From Chloroflexota bacterium (GTDB lineage: Bacteria > Chloroflexota > UBA11872 > VXOZ01): a stretch of DNA of 27,530 nt. The stretch spans positions 1-27,530 of the forward strand of contig VXOZ01000412.1 in NCBI GenBank assembly GCA_009839775.1, written 5' to 3'. Position 1 is the first letter of the stretch, and every line of letters begins with the position of its first letter. Below the pieces are notes generated by a model, which had not been told where the DNA came from, made no database searches, and was given only the letters and a program-made list of their open reading frames with translations. This document shows positions 6,370 to 13,544 of the stretch, one piece after another. A program made the position numbers and the translations under genes.

Positions 6370-7853
6370 ATGCTCGGAGTGATGGATATCTATGGGCTGC
6401 GGCGCAAGGTGCTGGTCGAGGGCCAGAGTCAACGCCGCGTGGCCCGCGAGATGGGGGTCGCGCGAGACACGGTGCGCCGCTACCTGGCGACGCCGGTGCC
6501 CGAGCGGCAGCAGCGGCAACGCTCCAGCCCAGTCCTGGATCAGGTCCGACCGCGGCTGGAGCAGTTGCTGGAGGAGTGGTCGCACAGGACCACCGCCAAG
6601 CAGCGGATCACGGGGCGCCGACTGCAACGGCAGTTGCGCGAGGAGGGCTACGAGGCCGGCCTGACCCTGGTCCTGGCCGAGCTGCGCGAGTGGCGCCGGC
6701 GGCGGGCCGAGGTCTACGTGCCGCTGGTCCATCGTCCGGCCAAGAGCGCGCAGGTCGACTTCTTCGAGGTCTGGGTCGACCTGGCCGGCGAGCGGCGAGC
6801 GGTCTGGCTGCTCCTGTTCCGCTTGATGCACTCGGGCCGCGACTTCGTCCGGCTCTACGAGCGCCAGGACCAGCTCGCCTTCTTGGACGGCCACGTGCGC
6901 GCCCTTGAACACTTCGGCGGGGTGCCCCGGCGGATGGTCTACGACAACCTCTCGGCGGCGGTCGAGCGGGTGCAGTTCCCGCGCCGCCGGCTGACCGAGC
7001 GCTTCGCCGCCCTGGCCAGCTACTATGCCTTCGAGCCCAGCTTCGCCCGTGCCGGCCAGGGACACGACAAGAGCGGCGTCGAGAGCCGCGGCTGGGGCGT
7101 GCGCTGGCAGGTGCTGACGCCGCTGCCGCGCGGCGACTTGCTGGAGCACATCTCGGACGAGATGCAAGCGGGGGTCGACCGGCTGGCGCCGGAGCAGGTA
7201 TGGGAGCGTGTCGTGACAGAAGGACCGCTGCTGCGTCCGCTGCCGGCGGTCGCGCTCGAGCCGCGGCGGATACAGCCGGTCTCGGTCAACCGCAGCACGA
7301 TGGTGCGCCTCAAAGGCACCTGCGCGTTGGACGCGCTTTCGCGCTGGGTACTCGGTCCCGAGCGCTGGGGGAGCCTCAGGATGAGCGCCTGGGTCGGCGT
7401 CTCCGAGGTTTCCTTCCAGCGTGGCGCGGAGCAGGTCAGCCATCCCCGCCAGCGGTTCGGTACCCGCCGAGTGCGCTACTGCCACTTCCTCGGCCAGCGC
7501 TCGCGCAAGCGGCAGGCCCTGCGCAAAGTGGCGCCGGAGCTGATCGACAAGCAGGACGGGCCCCTATGCCCAGCTCTGGGACGCTGCTGGAGGACGAACG
7601 CGGCGGTCACGAGGCGGCCCGCTCCCTAGCGCGGCTCTTGTAGGCGGCGGCCGAACACGGCGAGGAGCGGGTGCGGGAGGCGCTGGAGGCGGGCCTCGCC
7701 GAGTGCGGCTTCGACGAGTTGGCCATCCGTCGCTCGTTGGCCGCGGCCCAGCCGCCTGGCGCGGTGACCATGCCGGGACCCCTGCGCGGCTACCGCGTCG
7801 GGCGGGCCTCGCTGGCCGACTTCGACCGACTGCTGGAACAAGGTGCGTCGTGA
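6370..7853 (+). pseudogene. istA transposase, frameshifted
   Basis: IstA-type DDE transposase. The first part is intact: an N-terminal HTH (S-Q-R-R-V-A-R-E-M-G-V-A-R-D-T-V-R-R-Y-L), the catalytic D in Q-V-D-F-F-E-V, the second in Y-D-N-L-S-A, and E in H-D-K-S-G-V-E-S-R-G. The first frame stops at 7629. The conserved C-terminus (Y-A-Q-L-W-D, and later R-G-Y-R-V-G-R-A-S-L-A-D-F-D-R-L-L) continues in another frame. That needs a shift near 7555-7575 and passes through an in-frame TAG at about 7641. The 3' end at 7853 overlaps istB by GTGA. Normal IstA is around 500 residues, which matches the reconstructed span. The enzyme is presumably inactive. Confidence 0.8.
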
Positions 7854-8636
7854 GCGACGCCGCGCGCCGAGCCGTGCTCGAGGCGGACTGCCGCGAACTC
7901 GAGCTGCCCACCGTGCGCCGCCAGTATCCCGAACTCGTCCGCCAGGCTGCGCACGACGGCTGGGACTTGCGAGGCCTTGCTGTTGTAACTGCTCGAAGCC
8001 GAGGTCCTGCTCCACGGCAACGGTACCGTGGCCCGGCTGCTGCGCCAGGCCCGCTTCCCCGACCACAAGACCCTGGAACTACTCGACTGGGATGTCCTGC
8101 GCGGGATCGAGCGACCGCAGCTCGCTTGACTTGCCACCTGTGAGCACCTCGAAGGCGGCGAGGACGTGGTGATCGCCGGTCCGATCTAGACGGTCAAGAC
8201 CCACCTCGCGATCGCGTTCGGCGTCGAAGCCGTCCAGCGCTGGCAGCGGGTCGCCTTGATCCGTGCCGCCGACCTCGTGCCCGAAGTGGTCGAGGCGCGC
8301 GATGAACGCACGCTTACTCGTCTGCATCAGCGCTGCCTGCGTGTCGCCCTGCTGATCGTCGACGAACTCGGCTTCGTGCCCTTCGAGCGGGCCGGCGGCG
8401 AACTGCTCATCAACCTGCTCGCCGACCGCTACGAACGCCGCTCGACGATCGTCACCACCAACCTCGCGTTCTCCGAGTGGGTCCAGGTCTTCGGCGACGA
8501 GAAGCTGACCACGGCGCTGCTCGACCGCCTTGGACACCACGCGCACATCCTCACGACCAAAGGCCAGTCCTATCGGACTCGGCACGCGCGAACAACAACC
8601 GCGTCGTCGCCGCAGCAGATAGGAGGTGAAGCCTAG
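7850..8636 (+). pseudogene. istB helper ATPase, frameshifted with broken Walker A
   Basis: It starts with GTG in the 4-nt overlap with istA. It reads L-E-L-P-T-V-R-R-Q-Y-P-E-L, then shifts frame near 7975 (L-L-E-A-E-V-L-L-H-G-N resumes in another frame), and has stops after R-P-Q-L-A and within the Walker A loop. The expected G-P-I-G-T-G-K-T reads G-P-I-stop-T-V-K-T at about 8178-8200. The second half is well preserved: Walker B L-L-I-V-D-E-L-G-F, then S-T-I-V-T-T-N-L-A-F-S-E-W. IstB normally activates IstA for transposition. This copy cannot make a working ATPase. Confidence 0.8.
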
Positions 8637-8665
8637 CAACCACCGTCGGGAGAGACCACGTCCGC

Positions 8666-8723
8666 CTCCGAGTGGCCTGGCCTTAGACCGATCAACTGGC
8701 CTAGATTGAGAGCGATCAAAACA
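8666..8723 (-). repeat. IS21 right terminal inverted repeat
   Basis: The reverse complement begins TGTTTTGATCGCTCTC and continues with AGTTGATCGGTCTAAG. It pairs with 6261-6318 and also closely matches the end of the outer copy at 5876. Confidence 0.65.
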
Positions 8724-9056
8724 GCCCGTCAGTGTCCGCTCGACCGCGCGGACTTCCGAGCCAGAGACTAGGTCGAGAGCATCCGCAGCATCGCCATTCG
8801 CTACCACCAACTGGACGTCGTCAAACTGCACATGGTCGATCTCGCTGGCATCCACGTCATGAGCCAGTAGAGTAGGCGCACCCTAGGGGCCAGCCCCGCC
8901 GAACCCGTCTTCGCAACACGGCAAAAGCGGAGATGGGACAACTCGACATACAAACGCTTCCACGAGCCCAAGTTTACTACTTCTTCACGGAAGAGGTGGG
9001 TCACCTTCCTAGCGATGGTGACACGCCCGGTAGGGTCCCACGGCGAGAAGCTTCCA
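8724..9056. other. Degraded spacer between IS21 relic and gajB 3' end
   Basis: No intact gene. The first about 60 bp may be the other half of the interrupted minus-strand istB (D-L-V, eight residues, E-R-T-L-T). The rest carries stops in the plausible frames and shows no recognised motif. The gajB stop codon is at 9057-9059. Confidence 0.4.
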
Positions 9057-9759
9057 CTAGGAGCCAAACACGCGCTCAGGCACACCAGCTTCCCTCAAGA
9101 GTTGATAGAGGTCTGCGATTCTCGTTCTTCTCCTCTCCCGGCAAAAGGTGAAGATCACCCTTTGCTTGGCTCGGGAGAGTGCGACGAAGAACGTCGAGAG
9201 TCCTTCGACATCCCCAGATGTATAGCTCCACCACGAACTGTCATCAAGGCCAAGGAACAAGACGGTGTCGTATTCGAGGCCCTTGCTCTTGTGGACAGTC
9301 ATGAGTGGAGTTGAGTCACGACCCTCGTATCGATCGAGACATTCAGTCCAGCTGTTGGTTTCGGAAGCGCACGCCCTTAGATACAAATGGAAAGCCTCAC
9401 TGGAGATGTCCAACGTGTCTCCGGTTGCGTATTTGGGGAACGCACTCCGAATGGCGTCAGCCCCTAAGAACTCGAATGTGTCGTCGGCCAGCTTGGCAGC
9501 CTCCATTGCCTGGGGCGCTCCCCTCAGACTTCCTCTGATCGAGCGAATGTACTCGGTCAGTTCCTCTTCGACTTCGCGAAGCCCGTCCTCGTCGTCCGCA
9601 TCGACCCCGCGTAGTCGATAAAGTGCCCGCGAAGCTCGAATCCACTCTTCAGGTGCGCGCTCCTCAGCGCCGAGGCGCAGAATCGCGATCGCGATACGTG
9701 GCAACTCTTCTGCGAGAAGATCCTGAAGCGTAGTGCGGCCCAGCGAGCGACTTTCGTTT
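9057..9759 (-). pseudogene. gajB 3' fragment (UvrD-like helicase C-terminal part)
   Basis: C-terminal part of a superfamily 1 (UvrD/Rep-like) helicase, separated from its N-terminal half by the IS1595 element. The native coding sequence runs from the target duplication (9752-9759) to the stop at 9057. It holds motif V/VI blocks: P-L-M-T-V-H-K-S-K-G-L-E-Y-D-T-V, and then F-F-V-A-L-S-R-A-K-Q-R-V-I-F-T-F. The open frame continues right to 10019, but that part is antisense to the passenger methyltransferase and not native. There is no obvious start or ribosome binding site for separate translation. Joined to 12335-13526 with one target copy removed, it gives one continuous frame. Confidence 0.85.
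9752..9759. repeat. Target-site duplication, left copy
   Basis: TTTCGTTT immediately outside the left terminal repeat, identical to 12335-12342. An 8-bp duplication is characteristic of IS1595-family transposition. Confidence 0.92.
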
Positions 9760-9792
9760 GGAGACGAACAGGCAAGGTTGACAACCAGATAG
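9760..9792 (+). repeat. IS1595 left terminal inverted repeat
   Basis: A 33-bp sequence starting GGAGACGAACAGGCAAGG and ending CCAGATAG. It is a perfect reverse complement of 12302-12334. Identity stops at 9793 and at the target duplication. Confidence 0.95.
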
Positions 9793-9812
9793 CTTCTGCG
9801 TAGCCTTCGGGC

Positions 9813-11045
9813 ATGGTCATGGCCCAAGACTACCAGCACAATCGCACGCTGTTCCACGCTGACAACCTGGCCGTGCTGCGTGGCATGGGTTCCGAGACCG
9901 TTGACCTGATTGCGACTGACCCGCCCTTCAAGAAGGGCCGAGATTTTCACGCGACCCCGGACTCCCTCGCCGCCGGAGCCAAGTTCCAGGACCGCTGGAG
10001 TTGGGAGCGAGACGTACATGACGATTGGGTAAAGCGGATTGAGGGCAGTCGCCCCTTCCTGATGGAGGCGATCGAGTCAGCCCGCTACGCGCACTCCGAC
10101 AGCATGGGCGCGTACATGTGCTTCATGGCCGTGCGGCTCCTGGAGATGCGTCGCGTCCTCAAAGAGACGGGATCGATCTACGTCCACTGCGACCCCACGG
10201 CCAGTCACTACCTCAAGGCCGTCATGGACGCGATCTTCAAGCCCCAGCGATTCCGAAACGAGATCGTCTGGTCGTACGGCCTCGGGGGATCGTCGAAGCG
10301 CTACTACTCCTGGAAGCACGACATCATCCTCTTCTACACGGCCAGCGATGAGTACATGTTCGACAAGCCACAGGTTCCGGCGACATCCAACCGGATGAAG
10401 GGCAAGACGAAGGGCGCAACGTCAGTCTGGGCAATCCCGTCCCTCAACAACATGGCCAAAGAGCGAACAGGCGCCCCGACACAGAAGCCGCTTGAGCTGT
10501 ACGAACGGATTGTGGCTGCCAGTTCGAGACCGGGTGACGTGATACTCGATCCCTTCGCGGGCTGCGCAACGACGCTCGTGGCCGCCGAGCGTCTCCAGCG
10601 TCAATGGGTCGGGATCGACATCTGGGACGGCGCGCACGAGCACGTCCTGACCAGGATGCGGGAGTCAGTTGGGATATTCGGAGGAATCACCTACACGACC
10701 GAGATTCCCGAGCTGCCTGAAGGCGACCAGCCTGCGGGCCCGGATCAACAAGTGATCGAGCGCTACACCGAGCCGGGCCCTCGAATGACACGTGTGCAGA
10801 TGATCCGCGAGCTCATCGATCGGCACGGCCAGAAGTGCCGCGGCTGCGAGCGGGAGTTCGATGACGTGCGCTACTTGCAGCTCGACCACAACACCCCGAG
10901 AGCGGACGGGGGAATCGACCACATCACGAATCGGGTGCTGCTCTGCGGGCCGTGCAATCGGCTCAAGAGCAACATCTACACGCTGTCCGGGCTACGCAAA
11001 GAGAATCGACGGCTCGGCTACATGGCAAAGGGAAGGCGGATCTGA
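9813..11045 (+). CDS. DNA methyltransferase-HNH endonuclease fusion (IS passenger)
   Basis: 410 residues (ATG at 9813; an alternative ATG is at 9819). Residues about 10-285 are an N4/N6-type amino-methyltransferase of the beta order. The catalytic motif IV is D36-P-P-F39 and the SAM-binding motif I is D246-P-F-A-G250, preceded by T-Q-K-P-L-E-L. Residues about 325-400 form an HNH nuclease: C342-x2-C345, L-D358-H359-N, N373, C378-x2-C381-N382. Such a chain would both methylate and cut DNA. The gene starts 20 nt inside the left terminal repeat. Its stop overlaps the start of the next gene (TGATG). It may protect or select for the element, or help its spread; that is inference. It is not part of the host R-M operon. 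Confidence 0.88.
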   Translation: MVMAQDYQHNRTLFHADNLAVLRGMGSETVDLIATDPPFKKGRDFHATPDSLAAGAKFQDRWSWERDVHDDWVKRIEGSRPFLMEAIESARYAHSDSMGAYMCFMAVRLLEMRRVLKETGSIYVHCDPTASHYLKAVMDAIFKPQRFRNEIVWSYGLGGSSKRYYSWKHDIILFYTASDEYMFDKPQVPATSNRMKGKTKGATSVWAIPSLNNMAKERTGAPTQKPLELYERIVAASSRPGDVILDPFAGCATTLVAAERLQRQWVGIDIWDGAHEHVLTRMRESVGIFGGITYTTEIPELPEGDQPAGPDQQVIERYTEPGPRMTRVQMIRELIDRHGQKCRGCEREFDDVRYLQLDHNTPRADGGIDHITNRVLLCGPCNRLKSNIYTLSGLRKENRRLGYMAKGRRI

Positions 11046-11308
11046 TGGCGTGGAGTCGCGAGGATCAGCCAATGCCGGTTGAGATCAGGGAGATTGAGCT
11101 ATCGGCGGCTGAGCAGAAGGGAAGCTTCAGGTTGCTGGTGAAGGGGACGATGAAGAATCTGGATCCGCCACGGGTAGTTCTTGAGATCGTTCTCGACGAC
11201 GATCAAGCTCGCTACTTGCGGAGAACTCTTCGGATGGGGATGAAGATGGCTCACTTCCGATTGTCAGAGTGGCCTGGATCGGCCGAGGAAGCTTCAGGCG
11301 GAGGCTGA
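11045..11308 (+). CDS. Small passenger protein of unknown function
   Basis: 87 residues. The ATG at 11045 overlaps the methyltransferase-HNH stop by one base (TGATG), so the two are probably translated together. An internal ATG at 11072 (M-P-V-E-I-R-E-I-E-L) is an alternative start. The sequence looks like a compact alpha/beta protein (S-F-R-L-L-V-K-G-T-M, V-V-L-E-I-V-L-D-D-D-Q-A-R-Y-L-R-R-T-L-R-M-G-M-K). No family is recognised. Its coupling suggests a partner or regulator of the fusion enzyme. Confidence 0.6.
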   Translation: MAWSREDQPMPVEIREIELSAAEQKGSFRLLVKGTMKNLDPPRVVLEIVLDDDQARYLRRTLRMGMKMAHFRLSEWPGSAEEASGGG

Positions 11309-11324
11309 ATCCATCAATCATTAG

Positions 11325-11354
11325 TCACCTATGCCGTGAGCGCGGCGTAGGTGA
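11325..11354. terminator. Hairpin between convergent passenger and transposase genes
   Basis: A 12-bp stem (TCACCTATGCCG with CGGCGTAGGTGA, one G-T wobble) with a 6-nt loop. It spans the last codons of the transposase and lies 17 nt after the small passenger gene. The position suits a bidirectional terminator or a shield against read-through. No T-tract follows on either strand, so Rho-independent action is uncertain. Confidence 0.45.
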
Positions 11355-12264
11355 TTCGCTTGCCGCGCATTCCCTTGGCCAGCTCGCCCATCTGCTCAAT
11401 CGTGTCGAGCGGACGCAGGTTGTGCCTCCCTGCGAACTCCCGCACGTAGCGATGCAGATGCTTCGGCGACATCTGGTGATAGGTCCCGACGTAGCCGCGC
11501 TTGAACATCGACCAAAAGCTCTCAATGCCCTGCGTGTGTGCATCCCCCTGGACGTACTGACCGTCCGAGTGCTTGACCGCCGTGTGGCGCATCCTGATAC
11601 CCCGGTAGGCCGGCCATTCGTCCGTGAACAACTGCGCGCCGCGAGCCACAGTGTCCTCAACGAATCCATGCAACGTAGCTTTGTCAGCTGATTTGATCAC
11701 GCGGGCTTTGACTCTCTTGGTCGGGCGATCCTTCGCCGCGACTACGGCCACCTTACCGTATGTGCCGCCGCCCTGCTTGAGCCGCTTGCTCTGATGTTTG
11801 TTCGCCTCACGCCCGCCGAAGTAGCTTTCGTCCACTTCGACCGGTCCGCCGAACTGCTCACCATCGTTGTTGTCAAACGCCTCTCGGATGCGCTGGAGCA
11901 TGAACCACGCCGATTCCTGACCAATCCCGATGTCGCGACTCAGCTTGTGAGACGACACACCCTTGAGGCTTGTCAGGTGCAGGTAGATGGCGTACACCCA
12001 CTTGCGCAGGGGGAGCTTCGAGGCTTCCATGACCGTCCCAGTCTTGACCGAGAAGTAATGCCGTCCCTCTGAGCACCAGTACGGCATCTTCGGATGCTTG
12101 CTCTCGACCGTCTTGTCACTACCGCAACGCGGGCAAACTCGACCATCCGGCCAGATGCGATCCTCGAACCACGTCCGCGCCGACTCTTCGTCCGGGAACA
12201 TGTCAGCAAGTTGCATCAGCGTGATGCCCTGGCGTCCCGACTTTGGCGTTGATTCTGTGGTCAT
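11329..12264 (-). CDS. IS1595-family transposase
   Basis: 311 residues. The N-terminal zinc ribbon has C44-P-R-C47 and C64...H69 (W-C-S-E-G-R-H-Y-F-S). An HTH-like segment follows (S-S-H-K-L-S-R-D-I-G-I-G-Q-E-S-A-W-F-M-L). The DDE-type catalytic core has V-E-V-D145-E-S-Y-F-G-G, L-F-T-D215-E-W, and G-I-E248-S-F-W-S-M-F-K-R-G-Y. This order and spacing is the ISXO2-like/IS1595 pattern. It catalyses cut-and-paste or copy-type movement of the element using the 33-bp ends. The frame is intact and of normal family length. It starts 38 nt inside the right terminal repeat. Confidence 0.94.
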   Translation of the reverse strand: MTTESTPKSGRQGITLMQLADMFPDEESARTWFEDRIWPDGRVCPRCGSDKTVESKHPKMPYWCSEGRHYFSVKTGTVMEASKLPLRKWVYAIYLHLTSLKGVSSHKLSRDIGIGQESAWFMLQRIREAFDNNDGEQFGGPVEVDESYFGGREANKHQSKRLKQGGGTYGKVAVVAAKDRPTKRVKARVIKSADKATLHGFVEDTVARGAQLFTDEWPAYRGIRMRHTAVKHSDGQYVQGDAHTQGIESFWSMFKRGYVGTYHQMSPKHLHRYVREFAGRHNLRPLDTIEQMGELAKGMRGKRITYAALTA

Positions 12265-12301
12265 TTCCGTCTCTCCCTGCTACAAACAGGGTACCAATTC
12301 T

Positions 12302-12334
12302 CTATCTGGTTGTCAACCTTGCCTGTTCGTCTCC
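12302..12334 (-). repeat. IS1595 right terminal inverted repeat
   Basis: Perfect 33-bp reverse complement of 9760-9792. It begins CTATCTGGTTGTCAACC on the plus strand and ends CGTCTCC at the junction with gajB. Confidence 0.95.
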
Positions 12335-12342
12335 TTTCGTTT
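12335..12342. repeat. Target-site duplication, right copy
   Basis: TTTCGTTT directly outside the right terminal repeat, identical to 9752-9759. Confidence 0.92.
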
Positions 12343-13544
12343 CTTATCTGAAGTTTGACCCTCTCGAACTCTTCTCCGAGTCGATCTTCGAACTCGTCAG
12401 CCTTCTGCCTAACCAAAAAGGCGTAGTCCCGGGGCTGAGTCCCTCGCGTACTCATGTCGTACCTCAGCCAGTGAGCAACATGGAGTGCCTCTTCATTCGA
12501 ATTCTCAAAGTTCCATATTTGCGCAACGTCGTCGCTTATCTCGCTAGGTGCCTTTGACTCGACATCTGGAGCAGCGTCGTCGATGGCCCTGGCTATCACC
12601 TGCTGCAACTGGACGAGCGCGGGGGACGACCGGTAGTTCTGCTTGAGTGGGATGCGAAGCGACGCGAAGTCCCTCTCAAATGCCGTGAAGGCATCCACTC
12701 GGGCACCCGCCCACGCCATGATTCGCTGCTTGTCATCACCAACAGCAGTGATTTCCGATTCGCTGCCTGCGAAGGCAGAAGACAGAATGTCGTACTGGGC
12801 ATGCGTCGTGTCCTGGAACTCGTCTACGAAAACGTAGGGATAGGTGATTCGAATGGCCTGTCGAAGTTGAGGGTTCACTCGAATGAGAATCTCGGCCAGC
12901 CGATTCAAGCACGTGAAGGTCAACCTAGGCCTTTCAGTTCCCAATCTCTCTTCCCACCAGAGCTTGACGGCGAAGTCCAAACCTGACCGCGGCTCGATCG
13001 GTCCGGTCGGCAGCCTGTAACCGCCGACAATCTGAGGCTCAAAGGTGGACGCCATGAAGCTGGCAATCTGCGATTGCCACCGGTGAGGGGCCAAATCACG
13101 CGCCTCTTGAAGGAATGCGTCCACCTGCCTTCGAGTAGGAAACGAAACCTCGTAAGGACTGTTCGGGCGCCAGGCGGCCGGAAGGGCATCGCGAAATCTG
13201 TCGACAATGCCCTTCGTGAACGCATCGAACGTCATGGAGTCAAAGAGGCTTGCCGCATCCTCAGAGCATCGAGAGCGAACTCTCTCTCGTAGGTTTTCGT
13301 CAGCGTCTCTCTTGAAGCTGATAGCAAGGATCCGAAATGGGTGGGGACAGCGCCCTGTCTCCAGAAGGAATGCAGCGCGCTGCGCAAGGAATTCGGACTT
13401 TCCTGCGCCTGGTCCGGCAATAACCAGAGTTGATCCCTCGTGCCGAAGTGCTTGCCAAGCGCTAGGCTCGAGGTCTTCGATGCCCTTAGGGCGCCAGTTG
13501 TTCCTGGCCAAGAGGTCAGCCACCATTTCTCTCCTTCCAGATTC

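Larger units (their letters stand above)
6261..8723 (+). mobile_element. Inner IS21-family element, decayed
   Basis: A 2463-bp element bounded by TGTATTGATC (6261) and GATCAAAACA (ending 8723). The ends are imperfect inverted repeats over about 58 bp containing repeated TGATCG...CTAAG subunits, as IS21-family ends do. It encodes istA and istB in the standard overlapping order, but both are broken. No target duplication is visible: flanks are GAAGGGTG on the left and GCCCGTCA on the right. It appears to have inserted into the istB of an older related copy. Confidence 0.75.
9760..12334. mobile_element. IS1595-family element with methyltransferase-HNH passenger
   Basis: A complete 2575-bp element with perfect 33-bp terminal inverted repeats, an 8-bp target duplication, and a minus-strand IS1595-type transposase. 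Two plus-strand passenger genes (9813-11308) converge on it. It is inserted in gajB. Passenger genes are known in the IS1595 family. All genes look intact and the ends are identical, so the element is probably recent and potentially active. Confidence 0.93.
12261..13526 (-). pseudogene. gajB: gajB 5' fragment (UvrD-like helicase, interrupted)
   Basis: The N-terminal part of the Gabija helicase. Of 421 codons, those from 13526 to 12335 are native (about 397 residues); the tail is read from the IS end. Motifs present: Walker A A-G-P-G40-A-G-K43-S, motif II V-F-V-D-E-F-Q-D-T, motif III A-V-G-D-D-K-Q-R-I-M-A-W-A-G-A, and motif IV L-K-Q-N-Y-R-S-S-P-A-L. Motifs V and VI lie beyond the insertion, at 9057-9759. 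An AAGGAG site precedes the ATG, 18 nt after gajA. A truncated SF1 ATPase domain could still be made but should not work as a helicase. Reconstructed length is 628 residues; characterised GajB proteins are nearer 500. Confidence 0.88.

Noticed and set aside
6250..7485. 411-codon minus-strand frame opposite istA
   Set aside because: High-GC antisense shadow of the transposase. It has no recognisable motif and its composition mirrors istA.
8079..8855. 258-codon minus-strand frame opposite istB
   Set aside because: Most of it is antisense to istB. Only its first part, right of 8723, may be a real istB fragment of the outer element.
9760..10019. Rightward extension of the gajB 3' fragment into the IS element
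   Set aside because: This segment crosses the terminal repeat and is antisense to the methyltransferase. The native frame ends at the target duplication.
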